Assembly: GCF_900156335.1 (NCBI RefSeq)
Contig: NZ_FTMZ01000016.1
Location: 48,062-112,061, forward strand
From: Sphaerotilus natans
GTDB taxonomy: Bacteria > Pseudomonadota > Gammaproteobacteria > Burkholderiales > Burkholderiaceae_C
Direction: 5' to 3'
DNA: 64,000 bases
Made by a program: the position numbers and the translations under genes
Part shown: positions 1 to 10,714 of the stretch, piece by piece
Layout of the letters: each line of letters opens with the position of its first letter
Position numbering within the stretch: position 1 is the first letter of the stretch
The notes under the pieces: generated by a model
The model's input: the letters and a program-made list of their open reading frames with translations, nothing else
Database searches by the model: none
Told to the model about the DNA's origin: nothing

Positions 1-2339
1 GCAGCTCGCTGCGCTGGACCGTCCTGATCGCGCTGCTGGCGATCGGGGGCACCGTGCTGGTGCTGGCCTTCCTGCTGTCGATCGCCACCAACAACCGGGT
101 GCTCTACGAGCGCCACTACGAGTGGCTGCTGTGGGTCAACATCGGCGTGGCAGCCTCGCTGGGCCTGGTCATCGTCGCGGCGCTGGCGCAGCTGGTGCGG
201 CGCATGCGCCACGGCAAGTTCGGCAGCCGGCTGCTGGTCAAGCTCGCGGCGATCTTCGCCTTCGTCGGGGTGGTGCCGGGCATGCTGATCTACGGCGTGT
301 CCTACCAGTTCGTCTCTCGCTCGATCGAGAGCTGGTTCGATGTCGAGGTCGAGGGTGCGCTGGAGTCGGGCCTGAATCTCGGCCGTACCACGCTGCAGCT
401 GCTGGTCAACGATGTGGCCGCCAAGACGCGACAGGCCGCCGAGACCAGCGCCGAGAGCGGCGCCGACCCGGGCAGCCGGGTGCAGCTGCTGATGCTCGAG
501 CGGCTGCGCGAGCAGCTCGCCGCGCAGAGCGTGGCGGTGCTCTCGGGCAGCGGCCAGGTGCTGGCCAGCGCGGGCGGCGCCGTCGGCGCGGCGATGCTGC
601 CGGATCGGCCCAGCCCCTCGCTGCTGCGCCAGGCGCGCAGCCAGCGGGTCTTCGCGCAGCTCGAGGGCCTGGACGCCGACACGCCGATCGACGGTGCGAT
701 CACCTCGGGCGGCCCGGTGCGGGTGCGGGCCATCGCCTGGATGCCTTCCACCTCGCTGAGCCTGGACAGTGCCGACCGCTATCTGCAGATCACCCAGACG
801 GTGCCGCAGGAGCTGGTCGGCAACGCGCTGCGGGTGCAGCAGGCCTACAGCGAATACCAGGAACGCGCGCTCGGGCGCGAGGGCCTGAAGCGCATGTACA
901 TCGGCACGCTGACGCTCACGCTCATCCTGGGCATCTTCAGCGCGCTGCTGATGGCCGCCGGCCTGGGCCACCAGATCGGCCGACCGCTGGTGATGCTGGC
1001 CGAAGGCGTGCGCCAGGTCGCGCGCGGCGACCTGCGCCCGACCGCCGTCTTCGCCTCGCGCGACGAGCTCGGCGGCCTGACCCGCTCCTTCGCCGACATG
1101 ACGCAGCAGCTCGCCGACGCGCGCGGCCTGGTGCAGCGCAGCCTCGCCGAGGCCGAGAGCGCCAAGGCGCACCTGCAGACCATCCTGGACAACCTCAGCT
1201 CCGGCGTGATCGTCTTCGAGGCCGACGGCCGCATCGACACCGTCAACCCCGGCGCCGCGCGCATTCTCAGCCTCGACCCCTCGGCCTGGACCCGGCATCC
1301 GATCGACCGCCTGCCCGGCCTGGAGACCTTCTCCGCCGCGGTGCTGGCGCGCTTCGAGGCGCATCTGCGCGACCTCGAGGACACCGGCGACGAGCCGGCC
1401 GGCGACGCGCACTGGCAGGAATCGCTCGAACTCGGCAGCACCGAGGCGCCGCAGACGCTGCTGGTGCGCGGCGCGCTGCTGCCCGAAGGCGCGCGGCTGC
1501 TGGTCTTCGACGACATCTCCGACGTGGTGGTCGCGCAGCGCAGCGTCGCCTGGGCCGAGGTGGCACGCCGGCTGGCCCACGAGATCAAGAATCCGCTCAC
1601 GCCCATCCAGCTCTCGGCCGAGCGGCTGCAGCACAAGCTCGAGGCCAAGCTGACCGGCACCGACCAGCAGATGCTGGTGCGCTCGGTGGGCACCATCGTC
1701 ACCCAGGTGCAGGCGATGAAGACGCTGGTCAACGAGTTCCGCGACTACGCGCGGCTGCCCTCGGCCCGACTGGAGCCGCTGGACCTCAACGCGCTGGTCG
1801 TCGAGGTCCTGGGCCTGTACGCGGCGCAGCAGGAAAGCGGCCGGCTGCGCGCCGAGCTCGCGCCTGAGCTGCCGCTTCTGGCCGGTGACGCCAGCCAGCT
1901 GCGCCAGGTCATCCACAACCTGGTGCAGAACGCGCTCGACGCGGTGGCCGATCTTCCGGACGGTCTGGCCATCGTCTCGACCGAGTGCACCCGACCGGAT
2001 GACGGCCAGACGCGTGCCATTCGCCTCAAGGTGATGGACAATGGCCCCGGTTTCTCGGAAAAAGTTCTCAAGCGTGCATTCGAACCCTATGTCACCACGA
2101 AGGCCCGCGGCACCGGCCTGGGGCTGGCCGTGGTGAAGAAGATCGTCGAGGAACACGGTGCGCGCATCCGCCTGGGCAACCTCGCCGACGAGGCGCAGGA
2201 CCCGGCCGCGGGACCGGCGCGGACCGGCGCCCAAGTTTCGATATCATTTTCGCGATGGGCCCGAGGCGGGGGAACGCCTGCGGGCAACGAGCCCGGACGC
2301 CACCGAATCCCACCCTCCCCCGACGTCAGCGCGTCCTGA
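1..2339 (+). CDS. ntrY: NtrY-family membrane sensor histidine kinase (5' end outside window)
   Basis: This is an inner-membrane two-component kinase of the NtrY type, which in relatives senses nitrogen or redox status and phosphorylates NtrX. The frame is already open at base 3, so the true start lies upstream; a GTG at 54 is internal. Counting from base 54, N-terminal membrane helices and an extracytoplasmic region precede a HAMP segment near residues 304-357 and a PAS-like region from about 378. The HisKA box AHEIKNPLTP follows, with the phospho-His near 509. The HATPase has an N box (NLVQNALDAV, about 622), a G1 box (DNGPGF, about 662) and a G2 box (GTGLGLAVV, about 686). The stop lies 6 nt before the response-regulator ATG, so the two form an operon. 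Family assignment is secure; the signal sensed is unknown. Confidence 0.92.
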   Translation, partial: SSLRWTVLIALLAIGGTVLVLAFLLSIATNNRVLYERHYEWLLWVNIGVAASLGLVIVAALAQLVRRMRHGKFGSRLLVKLAAIFAFVGVVPGMLIYGVSYQFVSRSIESWFDVEVEGALESGLNLGRTTLQLLVNDVAAKTRQAAETSAESGADPGSRVQLLMLERLREQLAAQSVAVLSGSGQVLASAGGAVGAAMLPDRPSPSLLRQARSQRVFAQLEGLDADTPIDGAITSGGPVRVRAIAWMPSTSLSLDSADRYLQITQTVPQELVGNALRVQQAYSEYQERALGREGLKRMYIGTLTLTLILGIFSALLMAAGLGHQIGRPLVMLAEGVRQVARGDLRPTAVFASRDELGGLTRSFADMTQQLADARGLVQRSLAEAESAKAHLQTILDNLSSGVIVFEADGRIDTVNPGAARILSLDPSAWTRHPIDRLPGLETFSAAVLARFEAHLRDLEDTGDEPAGDAHWQESLELGSTEAPQTLLVRGALLPEGARLLVFDDISDVVVAQRSVAWAEVARRLAHEIKNPLTPIQLSAERLQHKLEAKLTGTDQQMLVRSVGTIVTQVQAMKTLVNEFRDYARLPSARLEPLDLNALVVEVLGLYAAQQESGRLRAELAPELPLLAGDASQLRQVIHNLVQNALDAVADLPDGLAIVSTECTRPDDGQTRAIRLKVMDNGPGFSEKVLKRAFEPYVTTKARGTGLGLAVVKKIVEEHGARIRLGNLADEAQDPAAGPARTGAQVSISFSRWARGGGTPAGNEPGRHRIPPSPDVSAS

Positions 2340-2345
2340 TCACTC

Positions 2346-3113
2346 ATGGCCAACATACTTGTCGTCGACGACGAAATGGGCATCAGAGCCCTGCTGCAAG
2401 AGATCCTGACCGACGAAGGTCACTCCGTCGAGCTGGCGGAGAACGCCGCGCAGGCGCGCATGCTGCGCGAGCGCCAGCGTCCGGATCTTGTCCTTCTTGA
2501 CATCTGGATGCCCGACGTCGACGGCATCACGCTGCTGAAGGAGTGGAACAGCGGCGCGCAGCTGACGATGCCGGTCATCATGATGTCCGGCCACGGCACC
2601 ATCGACACCGCGGTCGAGGCAACCAAATACGGCGCGATGGCCTTCCTGGAGAAGCCGATCACGCTGCAGAAACTGCTGCGCGCGGTCGAGCAGGGGCTGG
2701 CCAAGCCGCAGCCGGCCCGCACCGGACCCGGAGAAGTCACCGCCAGCCTGGCGCCCCAGCGCCTGGACCGTATCGACCTCCCTGGCAGCGAGCCGGTGGC
2801 GGTCAGTGCTGCACCGGCTCACGGCGGCTATGTGCCAACGATCCAGAGCCTGAACAGCCACGCGCATCAGGCCGTCTCTGCCGGCATCACGATGGCCAGC
2901 GGCCCACAGGCCGATCAGAGCTTCAACCTCGACCGCCCGCTGCGCGAGGCGCGCGACGCCTTCGAGAAGGCCTACTTCGAGTTCCACCTGGTCCGCGAGA
3001 ACGGCAGCATGACCCGCGTGGCCGAGCGCACCGGCCTGGAGCGCACCCACCTCTACCGCAAGCTCAAGCAGCTCGGCGTCGACCTCAGCCGCAACAAGCG
3101 CGGCGCAGGCTGA
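2346..3113 (+). CDS. NtrX-like response regulator lacking the AAA+ domain
   Basis: A 255-residue response regulator and cognate partner of the upstream NtrY kinase. Residues 1-120 form a receiver with the acidic pocket D8/D9, phosphoacceptor D52 (LLDIWMP) and a conserved Lys in FLEKP. Canonical NtrX would next have a sigma-54-interacting AAA+ ATPase of about 240 residues. Here there is only a low-complexity linker (about 125-205), then a Fis-type helix-turn-helix at about 215-250 ending TGLERTHLYRKLKQLG. No GAFTGA or Walker motif is present. The protein therefore cannot act as a standard sigma-54 activator. It may regulate by binding DNA directly, as a repressor or a sigma-70 activator; that is inference. 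Similar short forms are known to me in Burkholderiales. Confidence 0.88.
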   Translation: MANILVVDDEMGIRALLQEILTDEGHSVELAENAAQARMLRERQRPDLVLLDIWMPDVDGITLLKEWNSGAQLTMPVIMMSGHGTIDTAVEATKYGAMAFLEKPITLQKLLRAVEQGLAKPQPARTGPGEVTASLAPQRLDRIDLPGSEPVAVSAAPAHGGYVPTIQSLNSHAHQAVSAGITMASGPQADQSFNLDRPLREARDAFEKAYFEFHLVRENGSMTRVAERTGLERTHLYRKLKQLGVDLSRNKRGAG

Positions 3114-3144
3114 ACACGGTCAGAAAAAAATCTCGCCGAAACGC

Positions 3145-3174
3145 TTGCAACCTCGGAAGAATACGTGCCATAAT
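3145..3174 (+). promoter_or_regulatory. Promoter of tRNA-Phe
   Basis: A TTGCAA -35 (3145-3150) and CATAAT -10 (3169-3174) are separated by 18 bp. The predicted transcription start is about 6 nt before the mature tRNA 5' end. The promoter lies in the only AT-rich stretch between the response regulator and the tRNA. Confidence 0.65.
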
Positions 3175-3186
3175 TCCCTTCTCGAC

Positions 3187-3262
3187 GGCCAAGTAGCTCA
3201 GTTGGTAGAGCAGCGGATTGAAAATCCGCGTGTCGGTGGTTCGATTCCGCCCTTGGCCACCA
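3187..3262 (+). tRNA. tRNA-Phe (anticodon GAA)
   Basis: This is a 76-nt cloverleaf. The acceptor stem GGCCAAG pairs with CTTGGCC, the D arm is GCTCAGTTGGTAGAGC, and the anticodon arm GCGGATTGAAAATCCGC carries GAA in a seven-base loop. The T arm is GGTGGTTCGATTCCGCC, with discriminator A and an encoded CCA at 3260-3262. It decodes UUC/UUU. Confidence 0.98.
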
Positions 3263-3269
3263 GAACAAG

Positions 3270-3306
3270 AGAAGCCCGCTTGATTTCAAGCGGGCTTCTT
3301 GCTTTT
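3270..3306 (+). terminator. Intrinsic terminator after tRNA-Phe
   Basis: A perfect 14-bp inverted repeat (3270-3283 against 3286-3299) contains the core AAGCCCGCTT and is followed by TGCTTTT. It is one of the few hairpins in the window with a T-tract, as expected for a monocistronic tRNA gene. Confidence 0.85.
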
Positions 3307-3344
3307 CCGGTTCGATTGTTCGATTCGCCTGTGCCTGTGCCCGC

Positions 3345-3773
3345 ATGAGATCCCCGATCCACATCGTCGACGTCGATCGCCTCGAGACCTGGACGCGCTG
3401 GCGCGCCGGCCTGTGCGACCGCTGCGCGGCCAACTGCTGCACGATGCCGGTCGAGGTGCGGCTGCCCGATCTGGTGCGCCTCGGTCTGGTCGACCCGTTC
3501 GAGGCCGAGCACGAGGAGCCCCGCCTGATCGCCCGCCGGCTGGTCAAGGCCCGCCAGGTCGAGCGCTACAACCAGAAGAACGGCATCTTCACGATGGCGC
3601 GCCGCGCCAACGGCGACTGCCAGTTCCTCGACACGAACACCCGCCGCTGCACTGTCTACGAGAACCGCCCGAACACCTGCCGCAAGCACCCGCAGGTCGG
3701 ACCGAAGCCGGGGCACTGTCCCTACGGTGCGCGCCGGACCGAGAGCAAGGACAGCCATTTCCGAAAATCCTGA
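3345..3773 (+). CDS. YkgJ-family cysteine cluster protein
   Basis: A 142-residue soluble protein of the YkgJ (zinc/iron-chelating, CxxxCxxCC) family. The spaced cysteines in CDRCAANCC near residues 24-32 and later in GDCQFLD, RRCTVYENRPNTCRKHP and GHCPYG match the family pattern for binding a metal or Fe-S cofactor. The phrase CTVYENRP..CR is highly characteristic. The gene sits between the tRNA-Phe terminator and a chemoreceptor gene and appears monocistronic. There is no signal peptide. The biochemical role of the family is not established, and nothing in the neighbourhood adds to it. Confidence 0.85.
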   Translation: MRSPIHIVDVDRLETWTRWRAGLCDRCAANCCTMPVEVRLPDLVRLGLVDPFEAEHEEPRLIARRLVKARQVERYNQKNGIFTMARRANGDCQFLDTNTRRCTVYENRPNTCRKHPQVGPKPGHCPYGARRTESKDSHFRKS

Positions 3774-3899
3774 CCGGCTCCGCGCTCTTCATGCCGGCTT
3801 GAGCACGAATCGCACCTTCGCTACCGCGCTTTTCGGCTGCTGGAGTGCGCCGACGCTCGCCAAGATGCGCACCTGACTCATCACGCACGGGATTCAACG

Positions 3900-5438
3900 A
3901 TGAAGATGCGCTCCCAGATCATCGCGCTCGGCTTGGCCGGCGTGGCGGCGGCCGCGGCGACCGGAGGCATCGGCCTGCTGTCCGGGCGTCACATGAGCGG
4001 CACGCTCAGCGACGTGATCGGCACCAGCCAGGCCCTGCAGCACAGCCAGGCGGCCGACATGATGCATGACGCCGTGCGCGGCGATGCCCAACTGGCGGCG
4101 CTGGGCGCGCTGCAGAACGACCCGGCGCGCATCGACGAGGCCCAGAAGGATCTGCGCGAGCACGGCCAGAACTTCGATCAGCGGCTCAAGGCGCTGCGCG
4201 CGCTGCCGCTGAATGCGGCGACGCTGGCTGCGCTCGACGCGGTCGAGCCTAAGGTGCGGGTCTATCTGGACACCGCCAGCCGGGTGGTGACCGGCGCGCG
4301 CAGCAATCCGGCGGGCATGCAGCAGGATCTGCAGGCGCTGGAGACCAGCTTTGAGGCGCTGGAAGATGCCATGGAAAAGCTCTCCGACAGCATCAACAGC
4401 AGCCATCATGCGCAGAACGAGGCCGCCGGCGCTGCCGTGGCCCGGACGCAATGGCTGATCGCCGCCACGCTGCTGGTGACTGGCGCGCTGCTGGCCGGCG
4501 CGGCCGTCTGGCTCAGCGGCCAGATGACCCGGCCGATGCGCTCGGCGGTCGAGGCGGCCGATGCGCTCGCCGCGGGCGACCTCAGCCGCCGCATCGAACC
4601 CGAAGGCAACGACGAGACCCGCCAGCTGCTCGACGCGATGGCGCGCATGCGCGACAGCCTGCGCGACATCGTCCAGCATGTGAAGTCCAACGCCGACGAG
4701 GTGGCCAACGCCAGCCTGCAGATCGCGCAGGGCAACCAGGACCTGAGCCGCCGCACCGAGGAGCAGGCTTTCGGCCTGCAGCAGACCGCCTCGACGATGG
4801 ACCAGCTCAACTCGACCGTCAGCCACAACGCCGGCAACGCGCAGAAGGCCAATGCGCTGGCCAGCAGCGCCGCCTCGATCGCCGTGCAGGGCGGCCGGGT
4901 GGTCGACGAGGTGGTCGAGACGATGCGCGGCATCAACGGCAGCTCGAAGAAGATCGCCGACATCATCGGCGTGATCGACGGCATCGCCTTCCAGACCAAC
5001 ATCCTGGCGCTGAACGCGGCGGTGGAAGCCGCACGCGCCGGCGAGCAGGGCCGGGGCTTCGCGGTGGTCGCCACCGAGGTGCGCAACCACGCGCAGCGCT
5101 CGGCCGCGGCCGCCCGCGAGATCAAGACGCTGATCACCGGCAGCGTCACGCAGGTCGAGCAGGGCACGCACCTGGTCGATCAGGCCGGCCGGACCATGCA
5201 GGAGATCGTCAGCTCGATCGAGCAGGTCAGCCAGATCGTCGCGCAGATCAGCCACGCCAGCGCCGAGCAGAGCGTCGGCGTCAGCCACATCGGCGAGGCG
5301 GTGACGAAGATGGACCAGGCCACGCAGCAGAACGCCGCGCTGGTCGAGCAGTCAGCCGCCGCGGCCGACGGCCTGAAGCGTCAGGCGCAGGACCTAGTGG
5401 GCGCGGTCGCCGCCTTCAGGCTCGACCACCACGCCTGA
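3900..5438 (+). CDS. Methyl-accepting chemotaxis protein
   Basis: A 512-residue transmembrane chemoreceptor. A first helix (about 7-28) is followed by a roughly 150-residue helical periplasmic sensor of four-helix-bundle type and a second helix at about 184-206 (WLIAATLLVTGALLAGAAVW). A HAMP domain (about 207-260) and a cytoplasmic signalling domain (about 265-505) follow. The hairpin tip that contacts CheA/CheW is recognisable as [35 protein letters not shown] when its parts are read in order; the usual RNLAQRSA reads RNHAQRSA here (about 393-400). Gln/Glu-rich pairs typical of methylation sites flank it. The C-terminus lacks a CheR-tethering pentapeptide. The ligand cannot be told from sequence. 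Confidence 0.93.
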   Translation: MKMRSQIIALGLAGVAAAAATGGIGLLSGRHMSGTLSDVIGTSQALQHSQAADMMHDAVRGDAQLAALGALQNDPARIDEAQKDLREHGQNFDQRLKALRALPLNAATLAALDAVEPKVRVYLDTASRVVTGARSNPAGMQQDLQALETSFEALEDAMEKLSDSINSSHHAQNEAAGAAVARTQWLIAATLLVTGALLAGAAVWLSGQMTRPMRSAVEAADALAAGDLSRRIEPEGNDETRQLLDAMARMRDSLRDIVQHVKSNADEVANASLQIAQGNQDLSRRTEEQAFGLQQTASTMDQLNSTVSHNAGNAQKANALASSAASIAVQGGRVVDEVVETMRGINGSSKKIADIIGVIDGIAFQTNILALNAAVEAARAGEQGRGFAVVATEVRNHAQRSAAAAREIKTLITGSVTQVEQGTHLVDQAGRTMQEIVSSIEQVSQIVAQISHASAEQSVGVSHIGEAVTKMDQATQQNAALVEQSAAAADGLKRQAQDLVGAVAAFRLDHHA

Positions 5439-5446
5439 TCGGCCCG

Positions 5447-5466
5447 GGCGCGGCCTCAGCCGCGCC
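5447..5466. terminator. Hairpin at convergent gene ends, stop codon in loop
   Basis: A perfect 8-bp stem GGCGCGGC / GCCGCGCC encloses the loop CTCA, whose TCA is the methyltransferase stop codon read on the minus strand. The chemoreceptor stop is 9 nt to the left. No U-tract is present on either strand. It could act as a bidirectional terminator or an mRNA 3'-end stabiliser. Confidence 0.5.
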
Positions 5467-6067
5467 GGCGCGCGCTCCAGCGCGTCACCCGTGCCGCGCC
5501 CTGGTGGCCCGGGCCCTCATCGAGCATCACCTCGCCCTGCCAGCCCGACATCTCCTCGCAGAGCCCGCCGAAGTCGGCGCGCAGATCCTCCAGCGTGCAG
5601 AGCATGTCGAGGTCGCGCGGCCCGCCGCTATCGCGGCCGAGCTGCGTGGGATGAAAGGCCTCGACGATCACCCGCCCGCCCGGGCGCAGCCCCTGCGCCA
5701 GCCGGCGATGCACCTGGGTGCGCCAGGCCGAGGGCAGATGCACGTAGATCAGCACCAGCGCGTCCCAGGCGCCCGGCACCGGCGCCCAGACCTCCAGATC
5801 GCCCAGCTCGACATCGAGGTCGACACCGCGCTGGCGCGCCAGCAGCAAGGCCTTGTCGAGCCCGACCGGCGAAGCATCGACCGAGCAGACACGGTGCCCC
5901 TGCTGGGCCAGCCACACGCCATTGCGCCCTTCGCCGTCGCCGGGCACCAGCACGCGCGAGCCCGGCGCCAGCCGCGTCGCCTCGGCGCGCAGGAAGGCGT
6001 TGGGCTCCAGGCCGTACTTGAAGGTCTCGCCCGCGAAGCGCTGATCCCAGAACTGGCGTGCGCTCAT
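5456..6067 (-). CDS. Class I SAM-dependent methyltransferase (TehB/TPMT-like)
   Basis: A 203-residue cytosolic methyltransferase. It opens with FWDQRFAGETFKYG..PN, a phrase typical of small TehB- or thiopurine-methyltransferase-like enzymes. Motif I is VLVPGDGEGRNG at about 39-50, an acidic residue in CSVDAS follows at the ribose-binding position, and LRPGGRVIVEAF is the usual post-motif strand. The start overlaps the stop of the upstream rhodanese gene by 4 nt (ATGA), so the two are translationally coupled. A TehA/SLAC1-type membrane protein is divergently transcribed next door. Together they resemble a chalcogen or oxyanion detoxification module, but the substrate is inference. Confidence 0.8.
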   Translation of the reverse strand: MSARQFWDQRFAGETFKYGLEPNAFLRAEATRLAPGSRVLVPGDGEGRNGVWLAQQGHRVCSVDASPVGLDKALLLARQRGVDLDVELGDLEVWAPVPGAWDALVLIYVHLPSAWRTQVHRRLAQGLRPGGRVIVEAFHPTQLGRDSGGPRDLDMLCTLEDLRADFGGLCEEMSGWQGEVMLDEGPGHQGAARVTRWSARRRG

Positions 6068-6513
6068 GAGCCGCTCCCGGCCTGGCCAGCCGGCGCAGGC
6101 GCCACCATCGGCCAGCCCCGCCCGGCCCAGCCGCTCATGCCAGAACTGACATGGCGCACATTCGTGTAGCCGCGCTCGTGCAGCAGCGTCGCCACCCGGG
6201 CGGAACGGTTCTGGGTATTGCAGATCAGCAGCACCGGCTGGGCGGGATCACGCGGGATCTCGGCCAGCCGCGCCTCGAGCTGGCTCATCGGCAGCAGCCG
6301 CATGCCGGCGGCGACCCCGGTGGCATGCTCGTGCGGCTCGCGAATGTCGAACACCAGCGCACGACCGGCATCGAGCTCGGCGCGGGCAGTCTCGAGCGAG
6401 ACCGGGGCATCGGGGCCACCGGCCGGCGAACAGGCCGTCAGCCAGGACAGCGGCAGCGCGGCAGCCAGCAGGCCCAGCGCCCGCCGGCGGGATCGGATCG
6501 GAAGATTCGGCAT
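6064..6513 (-). CDS. Rhodanese-domain lipoprotein
   Basis: A 149-residue envelope protein with a single rhodanese domain. The N-terminus (RSRRRALGLLAAALPLSWLTAC) gives a lipobox with Cys28 as the lipidation site; the preceding arginines also resemble a Tat signal. The catalytic Cys98 lies in LLICNTQNRS, with a loop of the right size for a persulfide carrier, and FDIREPHEHATG is the conserved upstream strand. It would transfer or bind sulfane sulfur at the periplasmic face. It is the first gene of a two-gene operon with the methyltransferase. A TATAAC -10 lies only 7 nt before the ATG and there is no Shine-Dalgarno, suggesting a leaderless mRNA. Confidence 0.85.
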   Translation of the reverse strand: MPNLPIRSRRRALGLLAAALPLSWLTACSPAGGPDAPVSLETARAELDAGRALVFDIREPHEHATGVAAGMRLLPMSQLEARLAEIPRDPAQPVLLICNTQNRSARVATLLHERGYTNVRHVSSGMSGWAGRGWPMVAPAPAGQAGSGS

Positions 6514-6520
6514 GAGCGGC

Positions 6521-6526
6521 GTTATA
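6521..6526 (-). promoter_or_regulatory. -10 element of the rhodanese operon
   Basis: TATAAC on the minus strand lies 7 nt before the start codon (GCCGCTC spacer), with no ribosome binding site between. The -35 is weak. Confidence 0.5.
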
Positions 6527-6595
6527 CCCGGGCCGCTGCGCGCCGGACGTGCGCAGGATCATGCCCTGCCCGCCTCGCCCGAGCGGGCGACTCGC

Positions 6596-6601
6596 TACAG
6601 T
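6596..6601 (+). promoter_or_regulatory. -10 element of the SLAC1/TehA-like gene
   Basis: TACAGT lies 8 nt before the ATG at 6610, with no Shine-Dalgarno in between. This fits transcription starting at or next to the start codon. Confidence 0.45.
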
Positions 6602-6609
6602 GCGGCCTC

Positions 6610-9915
<3,306 letters not shown>

Positions 9916-9932
9916 TTAGATGTCGGCCATCA

Positions 9933-9965
9933 ATCGATCCATTTGAATAGATTCATTTCATCGAT
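9933..9965. promoter_or_regulatory. Nested dyad upstream of katG, candidate OxyR site
   Basis: Two ATCGAT palindromes (9933-9938, 9960-9965) flank an inner inverted repeat TGAAT-AG-ATTCA (9944-9955); the centres differ by half a base pair. The element includes one good ATAG tetramer, but the four-tetramer OxyR consensus is only partly met. It lies about 80 bp upstream of the katG start in the only AT-rich part of the gap and just upstream of a TAAAGT -10-like hexamer. Confidence 0.4.
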
Positions 9966-9975
9966 AGCCTTCAGC

Positions 9976-10608
9976 TCATGCGCTGCGCCATTCGACGCGC
10001 GCCTGCCGGATCACCGCCACCGCCGCCGACAGCGCCAGCCCGCCCATGACGCCGGCGACGATCAGGTCCGGCCAGCCCTGGCCGGTGCCGAAGACGCCCA
10101 GCGCGGCGGCCATCACCGCGACATTGCCGATGGCGTCATTGCGGCTGCACAGCCAGACCGAGCGCATGTTGGCGTCGCCCTCGCGCCAGGCGTAGAGCAT
10201 CGCCGCCACCGCGACATTGGCCAGCAGCGCCAGCGCGCCGACCGCGCCCATCGTCGCCGCCTCGGGCACCGTGCCCTGCGAGAAGCTCCACAGCGCGCGG
10301 CCCAGCACCACCAGGCCGAACAGGCCCATGCTCGCGCCCTTGAGCAGCGCCGCCCCGGCGCGGTGGCGCAGCGACAGGCCCAGCACCCACAGCGACACGC
10401 CGTAGTTGGCCGCGTCGCCCAGGAAATCGATCGCATCGGCCAGGAGCGATACCGAGCCCGAGCGCAGGCCCGCGCCGATCTCGACCGCGAACATCGCCGC
10501 GTTGATCAGCAGCGCCACCCACAGCACGCGGCGGTAGCGCCCGCCGGTCGGCGCCGGCGGCGGGGAGCAGGCGTGGCCATGGCCGTGGCCGCAGCAGGAA
10601 TCGCTCAT
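9976..10608 (-). CDS. Cation diffusion facilitator, CadR-linked metal exporter
   Basis: A 210-residue six-helix exporter, taking MSDSCCGHGHGHAC as the start (longer starts at 10617, 10623 and 10626 are possible). The N-terminus carries a Cys-Cys and His-rich metal-binding tail. Helix 2 contains DFLGD (D61, D65), matching the DxxxD of YiiP-type CDFs. The helix-5 site, normally HxxxD, reads CSRND (C154, D158). The predicted transport site is therefore D, D, C, D, which would favour thiophilic ions such as Cd or Pb. The short C-terminus lacks the usual cytoplasmic metallochaperone-like domain. A divergent CadR-type regulator and MerR-class promoter support heavy-metal control. Confidence 0.85.
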   Translation of the reverse strand: MSDSCCGHGHGHACSPPPAPTGGRYRRVLWVALLINAAMFAVEIGAGLRSGSVSLLADAIDFLGDAANYGVSLWVLGLSLRHRAGAALLKGASMGLFGLVVLGRALWSFSQGTVPEAATMGAVGALALLANVAVAAMLYAWREGDANMRSVWLCSRNDAIGNVAVMAAALGVFGTGQGWPDLIVAGVMGGLALSAAVAVIRQARVEWRSA

Positions 10609-10645
10609 CGGGGACATCTCCATCATCAAGGGTCGGGATGGAGGC

Positions 10646-10676
10646 ATTGCAAACCCTGCAGCGGCTTCAGGGTCAA
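10646..10676 (-). promoter_or_regulatory. MerR/CadR-class promoter and operator
   Basis: On the minus strand a TTGACC -35 (10671-10676) and TGCAAT -10 (10646-10651) are separated by 19 bp, the over-long spacer that defines MerR-regulated promoters. A 21-bp dyad at 10653-10673 (ACCCTG..AG..CT..CAGGGT) fills the spacer and closely matches CadR/PbrR operators. Confidence 0.85.
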
Positions 10677-10714
10677 GCCCTGACGGAGTGCCCCGCACAT
10701 GCGAGCATCGACGC

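Noticed and set aside
6151..6609. N-terminal extension of the SLAC1/TehA-like protein.
   Set aside because: It overlaps the rhodanese gene on the other strand, is Arg/Gln-rich and lies before the -10; ATG 6610 fits family length.
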